Assembly (NCBI RefSeq): GCF_029255185.1
Contig: NZ_JAPUVO010000132.1
Span: 82,531-146,530, forward strand
DNA from: Propionivibrio sp.
GTDB taxonomy: Bacteria; Pseudomonadota; Gammaproteobacteria; Burkholderiales; Rhodocyclaceae
Reading direction: 5' to 3'
Length of the DNA: 64,000 nt
How positions within the stretch are numbered: position 1 is the first letter of the stretch; every line of letters starts with the position of its first letter. Of the stretch, positions 35,173-45,264 are shown piece by piece. Made by a program: the position numbers and the translations under genes. The notes beneath the pieces were generated by a model that searched no databases, had not been told where the DNA came from, and saw only the letters and a list, made by a program, of their open reading frames with translations.

Positions 35173-37512
35173 ATGGCGCCCTACCCCCTTCGCCCGGATT
35201 ACACCTTGCCAAACACCTTGCCAAACATTTCCCGCTGGATTCTTTATCCGATTCTGTTCATTCTTGGACTGGTCGCAATGGCCGTTGCCATGGCCGCCGT
35301 GGTTCTGATCCTGACCTATCCAAATCTGCCCTCGCTGGACATTCTGACCGATTACCGGCCCAAGGTTCCCTTGCGCGTGTATACCGTTGACAACCACCTG
35401 ATTGGCGAATTTGGTGAAGAGCGCCGGGCAGTCGTTCGCATTCAGGACGTGCCTGATGTGATGAAACAGGCCATCCTGGCCGCAGAAGATGAACGCTTTT
35501 ACCAACACAGCGGAGTGGACGCGCAGGGCGTCGTGCGCGCCGCACTGAGCAATCTTCTGGGTGGTGGCAAACGGCAGGGGGCTTCGACCATTACGCAGCA
35601 GGTTGCCAAGAATTTCTTTCTGTCCTCGGAAAAAACCTATGCCCGCAAACTCTACGAAGCACTGCTTTCCTTCAAGATCGAAAACAATCTCTCCAAGGAT
35701 CAGATCTTCGAGTTGTACATCAATCAGATTTTTCTCGGCCAACGTGCCTACGGTTTCGGCGCGGCAGCCCCGATTTACTTTGGTAAATCACTACAGGAGT
35801 TGAGCATTGCCGAAGCCGCCATGCTCGCCGGATTGCCGAAAGCGCCTTCTGCGTTCAACCCGGTAGTCAATCCCAAACGCGCCAGCTTGCGCCAGCAGTA
35901 TGTGCTGCGGCGCATGCATGAACTCGGCTTTATTGATTCCAAGCAACACGATGCGGCCCTAAAACAGGTGCTGGTCGTCAAACGCGACACTAATGAGTTT
36001 GTCGTCCACGCCGAGTTCGTCGCTGAAATGGCGCGTCAGATGGCCGCCGAGCGTTTCCCGGAAGAGGTCTATACCCGTGGTCTGCGGGTCTACACAACGA
36101 TTCTCAAGAGCGACCAAGAAGCGGCATACAACAGCTTGCGGCGTGGCGTCCTCGACTATGATCGGCGGCATGGCTACCGTGGTGCCGAAGCCTATGTCGA
36201 GATGAGCGACATCAAGTCCGAACAGGACGAAGCCCTCGACGAACTACTCCAGGATTTTCACGACTCGGAAGATCTGCACCCGGCCATCGTTCTGCACGCT
36301 GATGCCAAACAGATTCGCGCCTACCGGCGAGGTGGTGAAATCGTCACCATCAACAGCGATGGCTTAAAATTCGCCGCGCGCATGATCGACGACAAGGCGC
36401 CGCCGAACAAGCGACTGCGCCGTGGCGCCGTGATTCGCGTGCAAACCGACGACAAGAACAACTGGCGCATCACACAAATGCCCGAAGTTGAATCAGCCTT
36501 CCTGTCCGCTGACCCGCAAAACGGCGCCATACGTTCGCTGGTCGGCGGCTTTGACTTCAACCGCAACAAATTCAACCACACCACGCAAGCCTGGCGACAG
36601 CCAGGCTCGAGCTTCAAGCCCTTTATTTATTCAGGCGCCCTGGAAAAGGGCTTCACGCCGGCGTCCATTGTGCATGACGATCCAATCAGTTTTCCGGCCT
36701 CGGTCACCGGCAGCCAGGCTTGGGAACCAAAAAACTACGATGGAAAATACGAGGGTGCAATGCGTATGCGCACGGCATTGGCCAAGTCCAAGAACATGGT
36801 CTCGATCCGGCTGCTGCAAGCTAGCGGAGTGCACTTCATTCAGGACTACGCGACACGCTTCGGCTTTGACGCCGACAAGCATCCGCCTTACCTGACCATG
36901 GCGCTTGGCGCCGGTTCGGTCACCCCCTGGCAGATGGTCACCGCCTATGCTGTTTTCGCCAATGGTGGCTACCGTATCGCGCCCTACATCGTGCGCGAAA
37001 TTCAGGATGAAAAGGGGCAGGCGCTGGCGCTAGCGCAGCCAGTCACGGCCGGAGACGAGTCGTTGCGGGCCATCGACCCGCGCAATGCCTACCTGATGGA
37101 TAGCATGCTGCGTGACGTTACCATTTACGGCACTGCCGCTCGCGCCTCGGCAACACTCAAGCGCCGCGATCTTGCGGGCAAAACCGGCACCACCAATGAG
37201 CACGTCGATGCCTGGTTCTGCGGCTATCAGCAAACCGTCGTCGGCTGTTCATGGATTGGTTTCGACCAGCCAAAAAACATGGGCAACGGCGAAACCGGCG
37301 GCTCGGCCGCACTGCCAGCCTGGATTGCTTACATGGCCAAAGTTCTAAAAGATGTTCCGGAATCATTCATGCCGCAACCCGAAGGACTGGTCGCCCTTGA
37401 AATAGCGGGCTCCGGCAAGGGCCCCGCCAAAGAGTTTTTCTACAAGGAAAACGTCCCGACCAGCGTGGAGCCCGAACCTGAGCAGGACCAGAACGCCAAA
37501 CCGATCGATTAA
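35173..37512 (+). CDS. mrcA: Penicillin-binding protein 1A (bifunctional)
   Basis: The 779-residue class A PBP has an N-terminal anchor (about residues 20-50), a glycosyltransferase domain with the catalytic EDERFYQHSGVD motif, an OB-like insert, and a transpeptidase domain with GSSFKPF (SxxK), SKNM (SxN) and KTGTT (KTG). It polymerises and cross-links peptidoglycan at the inner membrane. The divergent pilMNOPQ neighbourhood is classic. The ATG at 35173 lies inside a TATAAT hexamer (35169-35174); if that is the promoter, the real start must be downstream, before the anchor. Confidence 0.94.
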   Translation: MAPYPLRPDYTLPNTLPNISRWILYPILFILGLVAMAVAMAAVVLILTYPNLPSLDILTDYRPKVPLRVYTVDNHLIGEFGEERRAVVRIQDVPDVMKQAILAAEDERFYQHSGVDAQGVVRAALSNLLGGGKRQGASTITQQVAKNFFLSSEKTYARKLYEALLSFKIENNLSKDQIFELYINQIFLGQRAYGFGAAAPIYFGKSLQELSIAEAAMLAGLPKAPSAFNPVVNPKRASLRQQYVLRRMHELGFIDSKQHDAALKQVLVVKRDTNEFVVHAEFVAEMARQMAAERFPEEVYTRGLRVYTTILKSDQEAAYNSLRRGVLDYDRRHGYRGAEAYVEMSDIKSEQDEALDELLQDFHDSEDLHPAIVLHADAKQIRAYRRGGEIVTINSDGLKFAARMIDDKAPPNKRLRRGAVIRVQTDDKNNWRITQMPEVESAFLSADPQNGAIRSLVGGFDFNRNKFNHTTQAWRQPGSSFKPFIYSGALEKGFTPASIVHDDPISFPASVTGSQAWEPKNYDGKYEGAMRMRTALAKSKNMVSIRLLQASGVHFIQDYATRFGFDADKHPPYLTMALGAGSVTPWQMVTAYAVFANGGYRIAPYIVREIQDEKGQALALAQPVTAGDESLRAIDPRNAYLMDSMLRDVTIYGTAARASATLKRRDLAGKTGTTNEHVDAWFCGYQQTVVGCSWIGFDQPKNMGNGETGGSAALPAWIAYMAKVLKDVPESFMPQPEGLVALEIAGSGKGPAKEFFYKENVPTSVEPEPEQDQNAKPID

Positions 37513-37515
37513 AGC

Positions 37516-37833
37516 CTAAGCCAGGATCACCGGCACCCCGGACTGTGCCGAAACCAGCGCTGACAACGTCGCCATCAGTTCGCCATCATCGCGCGTGTCG
37601 CGCCAGGCGTGGCCGTCCCAGTGAAAGTGAAAGCCGCCCGAACGTGCGGCCACCCACAACGCTTTCGATGCATCATGTCGATTGACAATGATCTTGCTGC
37701 CGTCGGCAAACTCGATCTCGAGAACACCGGCGCTGACCATCGCAAAATCGATATCGACGCCACTGGCATCCAGCCCAGTTTCAATCCGACTCAGGGCCGC
37801 ATTGGCAAGCGCATTGAATTCGCTATCATTCAT
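37516..37833 (-). CDS. cyaY: Frataxin-like iron donor CyaY
   Basis: The 105-residue protein has the frataxin fold with an acidic first helix (MNDSEFNALANAALSRIETGLD) and the conserved strand pattern GVLEIEFADGSKIIVNRH ... ALWVAARSGGFHFHWDG. It modulates Fe-S cluster assembly. It lies divergently from lptM-lysA and converges on ponA with a 3-base gap. Confidence 0.95.
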   Translation of the reverse strand: MNDSEFNALANAALSRIETGLDASGVDIDFAMVSAGVLEIEFADGSKIIVNRHDASKALWVAARSGGFHFHWDGHAWRDTRDDGELMATLSALVSAQSGVPVILA

Positions 37834-37869
37834 CCTGTGCTACCATTTCCCATTTCTGATTGCCCCATT

Positions 37870-38034
37870 ATGCGCGGACATTGCACGCTTTTAATCCTGC
37901 TGCTTACGTTTGCCTTTGGCGCTTGCGGAACGCGTGGGCCGCTGACTCTCCCACCACCACAAATTAAAACCCCAGCGACGCCAGCGTCTGCTGCTCCGGC
38001 TGATCTTAACACGCCTGAAGAACCTGCCCGATGA
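37870..38034 (+). CDS. lptM: Small lipoprotein LptM (YifL family)
   Basis: A 54-residue lipoprotein: MRGHCTLLILLLTFAFGAC with the lipobox Cys19, followed by the conserved GTRGPLTLPPP motif and a Pro/Ala-rich tail. LptM (YifL) aids oxidative maturation of the LPS translocon LptD. The ATG at 37870 lies 36 bases after the divergent cyaY start, and the stop overlaps the lysA ATG by 4 bases, the standard cyaY-lptM-lysA order. Confidence 0.88.
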   Translation: MRGHCTLLILLLTFAFGACGTRGPLTLPPPQIKTPATPASAAPADLNTPEEPAR

Positions 38035-39278
38035 ACGCTTTTTTCCCCCTGAGAAACGGTCAGTTGCACGTCGAGTCCGTACCGCTTTCCGACATTGCTG
38101 CACACTTTGGCACACCCTGTTACATCTACTCGCGCGCCGCTCTTGAAGACGCACTTGCACAATTTCAGAAGGAACTGGCCGGCGTTGATTCCCTGGTCTG
38201 TTATGCTCTCAAGGCCAATTCCAACCTCGCTGTACTCAACGTCTTTGCGCGCCATGGCGCCGGCTTCGATATCGTTTCCAGCGGCGAACTGAAGCGCGCC
38301 CTGGCAGCTGGCGCAGATCCGAAAAAAATTGTTTTCTCGGGCGTCGGCAAGACCGCCGCCGAAATGGCCTTTGCCCTTAGCACCGGCATCCTCTGCTTCA
38401 ACGTCGAATCAGCTCCCGAACTCGAACGGCTCAACGGCGTCGCCGCCGGCCTCGACAAAAAAGCGCCGATCAGCCTGCGCGTCAATCCGAACGTCGACGC
38501 CAAGACCCACCCCTACATTTCAACCGGCCTCAAGGAAAACAAGTTCGGTGTAGCCTACGAAGATGCGCTAAGCATCTATCAACACGCAGCGCGCCTCCCC
38601 AACCTCGAAATCATCGGCATCGACTGCCATATCGGGTCGCAGTTGCTCGACCCGGCACCCTTTGCCGAAGCGCTCGACAAGCTGCTGCAACTGATCGACC
38701 AACTCACCAGCAACGGAATTAGCCTGCATCATATCGACCTCGGCGGCGGCCTCGGTATCCGCTACAAGGACGAAGCCGCCCCCTCGGTAAAATCCTATCT
38801 GCAACCCCTGCTCAAAAAACTTACGGGACGAGGTCTCAAGATTCTGCTTGAACCCGGGCGACGCCTGGTCGGCAATGCCGGAGTACTGCTGACCCGGGTT
38901 GAATACCTCAAGCCCGGCGCCGTCAAAAACTTTGCCGTTGTCGATGCGGCGATGAATGACCTCGCCCGCCCGGCGCTTTACGACGCCTGGCACGACATCG
39001 TCCCGGTAATGCCACGCAACAGCAAAGCATGCCAATGGGATATCGTCGGCCCGATCTGCGAATCAGGCGACTTCCTCGGCCACCATCGCTCGCTGGCCAT
39101 CGCCACCGGCGATCTGCTCGCCATTATGTCGGCGGGCGCCTACGGCATGGCCATGAGTTCAAACTACAACACCCGGCCGCGTGCTGCCGAGGTCATGGTT
39201 GATGGATCCCACAGTCACCTCGTGCGCCGCCGCGAGACGGTCGAAGAACTCTACGCACTGGAAAGCCTGCTCCCGTGA
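38031..39278 (+). CDS. lysA: Diaminopimelate decarboxylase
   Basis: The 415-residue fold-type III PLP enzyme has the PLP lysine at Lys61 (VCYALKAN), HIGSQLLDPAPF, GGGLGIRY and GPICESGDFLG. It makes L-lysine from meso-diaminopimelate. It overlaps lptM upstream and the RND adaptor gene downstream by 4 bases each, so the efflux genes may be translated together with lysA. Confidence 0.96.
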   Translation: MNAFFPLRNGQLHVESVPLSDIAAHFGTPCYIYSRAALEDALAQFQKELAGVDSLVCYALKANSNLAVLNVFARHGAGFDIVSSGELKRALAAGADPKKIVFSGVGKTAAEMAFALSTGILCFNVESAPELERLNGVAAGLDKKAPISLRVNPNVDAKTHPYISTGLKENKFGVAYEDALSIYQHAARLPNLEIIGIDCHIGSQLLDPAPFAEALDKLLQLIDQLTSNGISLHHIDLGGGLGIRYKDEAAPSVKSYLQPLLKKLTGRGLKILLEPGRRLVGNAGVLLTRVEYLKPGAVKNFAVVDAAMNDLARPALYDAWHDIVPVMPRNSKACQWDIVGPICESGDFLGHHRSLAIATGDLLAIMSAGAYGMAMSSNYNTRPRAAEVMVDGSHSHLVRRRETVEELYALESLLP

Positions 39279-40417
39279 AATCAACCGTCCTCCTGTTTAG
39301 CAGCATCCTGGCGCTTACTGCCTGCTCGGAGGACAATGCTAAGAAAAAAGCGGAAGCGCCGCCAGTCCCCGTCACTACGGCCAAATCAGAAGCACGTGAC
39401 ATTCCCGTCACCTTGAAGGTCGTCGGTCGCGCCGAAGCCTACGAAAGCGTCATACTCAAATCACGGGTTGATGGTCAGGTCGCCGCGGTACTATTTACGG
39501 AAGGTCAACACGTCAAGCAGGGCGAAGTGCTGATCCGTCTTGACCCAACCGATTTTGCCGCCCGTCTGCAACAGGCGGAAGCAGCGACTGCACGTGACCA
39601 GGCCCTGGCTGCCAAGAGTCGTTCGGACACCGCTCGCTACACAGCGCTCAAGGACCGCAACTTCGTCTCCGAAGAGAAGGTCAACGACATCCGCACCAAC
39701 GAAGCCGCAGCCAGCGCCAACCTGCGTGCCAGCAACGCAGCAGCGGAAGTGGCGCGCCTGCAGCTCTCCTACGCCACCATTCGCGCCCCCTTCTCTGGCG
39801 TGGTTGGCGCACGACTGGTCTTCCCAGGGTCATCGGTCAAAATCAACGAGACACCGCTGGCCGTGGTCAACCGCGTACGCCCCTTGCTGGTCAGCTTCTC
39901 AATACCCGAGAAGCATTTGCCGCGACTGCGTGACGCCATGGCGGCCGGCACAGGAAGTGGCATGAAAGTCGACGTCAGCCTACCGGGTGACCGAGCGCAA
40001 CACTACGACGGCGCAGTGCATTTTCTCGACAACGCAGTCGATGCCACTACCGGCACCATCCTGATGAAAGCCGTGCTGCCAAACGCCGATGAAAAGCTGA
40101 CCCCGGGACAATTTCTCAACGTCACCCTGCTCCTCGATACGCTGACCCAGGCAGTCACCATCCCCGATGAAGCAATTCAGCAAGGCGCGGATGGCAATTT
40201 CGTTTATGTCGTCAAGGCGGACAACAGCGCTGAAATGCGCCCAATCAAAACTATCGCCGCTGACGCCGGGATGACCGCCGTCAGTACGGGCTTGCAGGTG
40301 GGCGAGACCGTCGTCACCGACGGTCAGTTGCGTCTCGCGCCAGGGGTCAAGGTCAAAGCCCGGGAAACGGGCAGCAAGGCCAATGCGCAGTTGGCACCGG
40401 CAGCAACGAGCAAGTAG
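39275..40417 (+). CDS. RND efflux periplasmic adaptor (lipoprotein)
   Basis: The 380-residue membrane-fusion protein starts with GTG 39275, overlapping the lysA stop by 4 bases. A lipobox ends at Cys17 (ALTAC-SED). Then come the lipoyl/barrel-sandwich halves (GRAEAYESVILKSRVDGQV, LSYATIRAPFSGVVGARLV) around a coiled-coil hairpin and the beta-barrel and membrane-proximal domains (PDEAIQQGADGNFVYVV). It works with the permease that follows 9 bases later. The substrate is unknown; no outer-membrane TolC-type gene is adjacent. Confidence 0.91.
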   Translation: MKSTVLLFSSILALTACSEDNAKKKAEAPPVPVTTAKSEARDIPVTLKVVGRAEAYESVILKSRVDGQVAAVLFTEGQHVKQGEVLIRLDPTDFAARLQQAEAATARDQALAAKSRSDTARYTALKDRNFVSEEKVNDIRTNEAAASANLRASNAAAEVARLQLSYATIRAPFSGVVGARLVFPGSSVKINETPLAVVNRVRPLLVSFSIPEKHLPRLRDAMAAGTGSGMKVDVSLPGDRAQHYDGAVHFLDNAVDATTGTILMKAVLPNADEKLTPGQFLNVTLLLDTLTQAVTIPDEAIQQGADGNFVYVVKADNSAEMRPIKTIAADAGMTAVSTGLQVGETVVTDGQLRLAPGVKVKARETGSKANAQLAPAATSK

Positions 40418-40426
40418 GGCCGCGCC

Positions 40427-43400
40427 ATGAATCTGCCTGAACTGTGTATTCGTCGCCCGGTCATGACCACGCTGCTGATGGCAGCCTTTGTCATTTTTGG
40501 CCTTATCGCCTACCGCGCACTGCCGGTTTCCGAACTGCCGAGCGTTGACTTCCCGACCATCTCGGTCACCGCCAGCCTGCCCGGCGCATCGCCGGAAACG
40601 ATGGCCGCCGCCGTCGCCACCCCGCTCGAAGGACAGTTCTCGACCATTGCCGGTCTCGACTCGATGAGTTCGACCAGCGCCCAGGGAACGACCTCGATCA
40701 CCCTGCAATTCTCGCTTGAACGCAACATCGACGCCGCCGCCCAGGACGTCCAGTCAGCGATTGCCGCAGCACAGCGCAAATTGCCGCCAAGCATGCCGAC
40801 GCCGCCCTCATTCCGCAAAGTTAACCCGGCCGACTCGCCAATTTTCTTCATCGCCTTGTCCTCGCCAACGTTGCCGCTGCCGGTAATCAACGAATATGCC
40901 GAGACACAACTCGCGCAGCGCATTTCGACGATCAGCGGCGTTGCCCAAGTGCTCGTCTTCGGCTCGCAGAAATACGCCGTGCGCATCCGCGCCAACCCGG
41001 ACCAACTCGCGGCGCGCGGCATGGGCATCGACGAGTTGCAGCAAGCAATTGTCCAAGCCAACGTCAACCAGCCGGTCGGCCTGATCGACGGCGAGCGCCA
41101 GTCCTTTGCCATCAAGGACAACGGGCAACTGACCACGGCCGCCGCTTACCGCCCGCTCATCGTCGCCTGGCGCAACGGCGCACCGATCCGGCTCGATGCA
41201 GTGGCTACCCCGATCGACAGCGTCGAAAACAAGCGGGTCGCTGCCTGGAACGTCGACAAGCGGTCCATCGTTCTAGCCATCCAGCGCCAGCCCGGCGCCA
41301 ACACCATCGAGACGGTCAATTCGATCAAACGCATCATGCCAAGTTTCCAGGCCAAGCTGCCGGCGGCGATCAACATGACAACGCTTTACGACCGCAGCAT
41401 TTCCATCAGCGAGGCCATCGACGACGTGCAGTTCACCCTCGTCCTCGCCGGTTTTCTGGTCATCCTGGTCATCCTGCTCTTCCTGCGCAACCTGTCGGCC
41501 ACCGCCATCCCGGCTCTGGCACTGCCCATCTCGGTGATCGGCACCTTTGCCGTGATGCACATCCTCGACTACAGCCTCGACAATCTCTCGCTGTTGGCCT
41601 TGACCCTGTCAGTCGGCTTCGTTGTCGATGACGCCATTGTCATGCTGGAGAACATTGTCCGCCACATCGAGCTTGGCGAAACACCGCTACAAGCCGCCAT
41701 CAAGGGTTCGCGCGAGATCGGCTTCACCATCATATCAATGACCATCTCGCTAACCGCCGTCTTTATCCCGGTGTTGTTCATGAGCGGCATCGTCGGACGA
41801 CTGCTGCACGAATTTGCCGTCACCATCTGCGCCGCCATTCTCGTTTCCGGCGTCGTCTCGCTGACGCTTACGCCGATGCTGTGCAGCCGCTACCTGCGGC
41901 ATGCCGAACCGGAAGAGCACGGTCGCATCTTTCGCGCCTTCGAACGATTTTTCGACGCCCTGTTGGCCGGTTACGAACGAACGCTACGGCTGGCCATGGC
42001 GCACCCCCGGCTGGTGTTGACTAGTTTTATCGCCACCGTCCTGCTCACCGGCGTGGTCTTCACCCTGGTGCCCAAGGACTTCATTCCGAGCGGCGATAGC
42101 GGACAAATCACGGCGGTCACTGAAGGCGCACAAGATGCTTCCTTCGCCTCAATGGTCGAACACCAGCGTGCGGTCGCAGCCATCGTCGCTGCTGATCCTA
42201 ACATCCGCTCTTTCATGTCCAGCGCTGGCGCTGCGGGTTCTCGCCCGACCTCGAACACCGGCGCGCTGAACATGATCCTCAAACCGCGCAGCGAGCGCAG
42301 CTTGTCGCCCGACGAAATCATCCAGCAGCTACGCCCAAAGCTCGCCGCAGTGCCAGGGATCAAGGTCTATATGCGCAATCCACCCGCGATCTCCATCGGC
42401 GGCCAGGTCACTTCAGCGCAATACCAGTACACCCTGCAAAGTACCGATCTGTCCGAACTCTACCAGTGGACCGACACCCTGCTCGACAAGATTCGCCAGT
42501 TGCCCGGATTCATCGATGTCACCAGCAACCTCAATAATCTGAGCCCGGTTGTTGCCCTTGACATTGATCGCGACAAGATCGCCACACTTGGATTGAGTTT
42601 CGGCCAGGTCGAGGACGCCCTGCAGAGCGCCTTCAGTTCGCGGCAGATTTCAACCATCTATGGCACCTCCAACCAGTATCAAGTGATCCTCGAAGTCTCG
42701 CCCGAATTCCAGCTCGATCCCTCGAAGCTCTCCCGACTCTACGTGCGCGCCAGCAGCGGTAAATTGATCCCGCTCGACACCGTCACCCGCGTCAACCAAT
42801 CGACACAGGCGCTGACCGTCAACCACCAGGGGCAACTACCCTCGGTCACCATTTCCTTTAACCTGCTGCCCGGCGTTTCGCTCGGCGACGCCGTCGACCG
42901 CATCAAGGCGCTGGAACGCGAATTGCGCATGCCGGCCTCGCTCAACACCAGCCTGCAAGGCACGGCGCAGGCCTTTCAGGCGTCGCTGCAGGGCCTTGGC
43001 GTGCTGCTGCTAATCGCCATTCTGGTCGTCTATATCGTGCTCGGCATTCTCTACGAGAGTTTCATCCACCCGCTGACCATCCTCTCCGGCTTGCCTTCGG
43101 CGACGCTTGGCGCGCTGATCACGCTCTATCTCTTCAAAGTCGACCTGAGTCTTTACGCATTCGTCGGCATCATCATGCTGATCGGCATCGTCAAGAAAAA
43201 TGCCATCATGATGATCGACTTTGCCCTCGACCGGCAGCGCAGCGAAAACATCCCTGCGCACGAAGCCATCTACAAAGCCTGCCTGATCCGCTTCCGGCCG
43301 ATAATGATGACCAGCATGGCGGCGCTGGTCGGCACCCTGCCCATCGCGCTCGGTCTCGGCGCTGGCGCCGAGGTCCGCCGCCCGCTGGGGCTGGCAGTGG

Positions 43401-43519
43401 TCGGCGGCCTGCTGCTCTCGCAGTTCCTGACCCTGTATTTAACGCCGGTGGTCTACCTCTACCTCGACCGCTTCACGCAGAAGGAACACGCGGCGCACCT
43501 GGCGGTTGAATCGGTCTGA
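40427..43519 (+). CDS. RND efflux permease (AcrB/MdtBC-type)
   Basis: The 1030-residue HAE1-type transporter has two pseudo-repeats of one span, a large periplasmic loop and five spans. TM4 carries the proton-relay Asp pair in VGFVVDDAIVMLENI, and the second half has IVKKNAIMMIDFA. N-terminal sequence MNLPELCIRRPVMTTLLMAAFVIFGLIAYRALPV is typical of MdtB/MdtC relatives. It pumps drugs or metabolites by proton antiport. There is one permease gene, so it would be a homotrimer. Confidence 0.93.
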   Translation: MNLPELCIRRPVMTTLLMAAFVIFGLIAYRALPVSELPSVDFPTISVTASLPGASPETMAAAVATPLEGQFSTIAGLDSMSSTSAQGTTSITLQFSLERNIDAAAQDVQSAIAAAQRKLPPSMPTPPSFRKVNPADSPIFFIALSSPTLPLPVINEYAETQLAQRISTISGVAQVLVFGSQKYAVRIRANPDQLAARGMGIDELQQAIVQANVNQPVGLIDGERQSFAIKDNGQLTTAAAYRPLIVAWRNGAPIRLDAVATPIDSVENKRVAAWNVDKRSIVLAIQRQPGANTIETVNSIKRIMPSFQAKLPAAINMTTLYDRSISISEAIDDVQFTLVLAGFLVILVILLFLRNLSATAIPALALPISVIGTFAVMHILDYSLDNLSLLALTLSVGFVVDDAIVMLENIVRHIELGETPLQAAIKGSREIGFTIISMTISLTAVFIPVLFMSGIVGRLLHEFAVTICAAILVSGVVSLTLTPMLCSRYLRHAEPEEHGRIFRAFERFFDALLAGYERTLRLAMAHPRLVLTSFIATVLLTGVVFTLVPKDFIPSGDSGQITAVTEGAQDASFASMVEHQRAVAAIVAADPNIRSFMSSAGAAGSRPTSNTGALNMILKPRSERSLSPDEIIQQLRPKLAAVPGIKVYMRNPPAISIGGQVTSAQYQYTLQSTDLSELYQWTDTLLDKIRQLPGFIDVTSNLNNLSPVVALDIDRDKIATLGLSFGQVEDALQSAFSSRQISTIYGTSNQYQVILEVSPEFQLDPSKLSRLYVRASSGKLIPLDTVTRVNQSTQALTVNHQGQLPSVTISFNLLPGVSLGDAVDRIKALERELRMPASLNTSLQGTAQAFQASLQGLGVLLLIAILVVYIVLGILYESFIHPLTILSGLPSATLGALITLYLFKVDLSLYAFVGIIMLIGIVKKNAIMMIDFALDRQRSENIPAHEAIYKACLIRFRPIMMTSMAALVGTLPIALGLGAGAEVRRPLGLAVVGGLLLSQFLTLYLTPVVYLYLDRFTQKEHAAHLAVESV

Positions 43520-43626
43520 GAGCCTGTTCTCATACCTGAATTGGAAAATACTCCCTCCCTGATTCCATTTTCCATTCATTGAAGCACTGAACACACCCGA
43601 TGCGGTAAACGAATCGGAACTCATTC

Positions 43627-45264
43627 ATGAAAAGCACTTTCCTTCTACACCACCTGATTAAACTAGCGGCCGCCAGAACGCCACAGCGAGACGCTTTGAG
43701 TTACCTTGGCGGTTCGCTCAGTTATGCCGATCTGGACGGGCAGATCAACGGTTTTTCCGGCGCAGTCGCCGCACTGTCGTCCGAGAAGCAAGCCCGAGTG
43801 GCGATCTTTCTGGAAAAACGTTTCGAGTTTGTCGTCGCCTGTTTTGGCGCTTCGGCTTCCGGCTGTGTTTTTGTACCGATCAATCCGGTTCTTAAACCCC
43901 TGCAAGTGGCCCACATCCTGCAGGATTGTTCGGCACGCATCCTACTCACCTCTCAGAACCGTCTGAATCAGTTGCACGAAGTCCTTCGGGGTTGCCAGGA
44001 GCTGCGACACATCGTGATCGTAGACGCCGATAAGGACAGCGCACCGAAATCGATGGCGGCCTTTTGCCACATGCATACCTGGGCCGAGTTCAATGGCTTA
44101 CACAAAGCCTCCGTAGCACCACCTGAACGCCTAATCGATACGGACATGGCGGCCATCCTGTACACCTCGGGCAGCACCGGCAAACCCAAGGGTGTTGTTC
44201 TTTCGCATCGCAATATGGTGTGCGGTGCGAAAAGTGTCGCCGACTACCTGGAAAACACTCCGGAAGACACGCTGCTAGCTGCCCTGCCGTTGTCCTTTGA
44301 CGCCGGCTTCAGCCAACTCACTACAGCCTTTCACAGCGGGGCGCGGGTCGTTCTCATCAACTATCTTTTGCCACGCGATATCCTCAAGGCCGTGGTCAAG
44401 GAAAAAGTGACCGGCTTGACGGCGGTTCCTCCGCTGTGGATTCAACTCACCCATCTCGATTGGCCTTCTGACGTGAGCGATCATCTTCGTTACTTCGCCA
44501 ACACCGGCGGTCGAATGCCCTTCGAAATACTCGAAAAGCTCCGGGCGGCCTTGCCAAAAACCAAGCCTTTTCTGATGTATGGATTGACCGAGGCATTTCG
44601 CTCCACCTATCTGCCACCGGAAGAAATTGACCGGCGACCGGACTCGATTGGCCGGGCGATCCCCAATGCAGAAATTCTGGTCCTGCGCGAAAACGGCACG
44701 CTGTGTGACGACGACGAACCCGGCGAACTCGTCCATCGTGGCGCGCTGGTCGGCATGGGCTATTGGAATGATGCGGAAAAAACTGCTGAACGCTACCGGA
44801 TACTTCCTGCACATCTCCGGGAAAGCGGCTTGACACTCCCTGAAATCGCGGTGTTTTCCGGAGATGTCGTGCGCCGTGACCACGATGGATTCCTATATTT
44901 CATAGGCCGTCGGGACGAGATGATAAAAACCTCCGGCTACCGGGTCAGCCCGACCGAAGTCGAGGAAATTCTCTACGCTGCAAAATTTGTCGATGAAGCT
45001 GCCGCCTTCGGTGTTGACCACCCGGCGCTGGGTCAGGCCATTGTAGTCGTCGTCAAAGCGCAGGATGGCCAGACGCTGGAAAGCGAACAATTGCTGAATT
45101 TCTGCCGCACAAACATGCCCGCTTACATGGTGCCGGCGCAAATTGATTTGGTCCTTGCCCCCTTGCCGCGTAACCCAAATGGTAAGATCGACCGGAAAGC
45201 GCTTTCGGCAAGCTATCAGGAAACCTTCACGGCGCTTGGCGAAGATCATGGAAACCACGGCTGA
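43627..45264 (+). CDS. AMP-forming acyl-CoA ligase (exosortase A-associated type)
   Basis: The 545-residue ANL enzyme has the P-loop AAILYTSGSTGKPKG (near residue 179), YGLTEAFRSTYLPPEEID, SGDVVRRDHDGFLYFIGRRDEM and the C-terminal catalytic Lys in NPNGKIDRK. In sequence character and in its coupling to a PLP decarboxylase it matches the ligase family described with exosortase A/PEP-CTERM loci (TIGR03098-like). It would activate an acid for loading onto CoA or an ACP; an ACP gene lies 2.7 kb downstream. It overlaps the decarboxylase by 17 bases. The substrate is unknown and no exosortase is in the window. Confidence 0.82.
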   Translation: MKSTFLLHHLIKLAAARTPQRDALSYLGGSLSYADLDGQINGFSGAVAALSSEKQARVAIFLEKRFEFVVACFGASASGCVFVPINPVLKPLQVAHILQDCSARILLTSQNRLNQLHEVLRGCQELRHIVIVDADKDSAPKSMAAFCHMHTWAEFNGLHKASVAPPERLIDTDMAAILYTSGSTGKPKGVVLSHRNMVCGAKSVADYLENTPEDTLLAALPLSFDAGFSQLTTAFHSGARVVLINYLLPRDILKAVVKEKVTGLTAVPPLWIQLTHLDWPSDVSDHLRYFANTGGRMPFEILEKLRAALPKTKPFLMYGLTEAFRSTYLPPEEIDRRPDSIGRAIPNAEILVLRENGTLCDDDEPGELVHRGALVGMGYWNDAEKTAERYRILPAHLRESGLTLPEIAVFSGDVVRRDHDGFLYFIGRRDEMIKTSGYRVSPTEVEEILYAAKFVDEAAAFGVDHPALGQAIVVVVKAQDGQTLESEQLLNFCRTNMPAYMVPAQIDLVLAPLPRNPNGKIDRKALSASYQETFTALGEDHGNHG

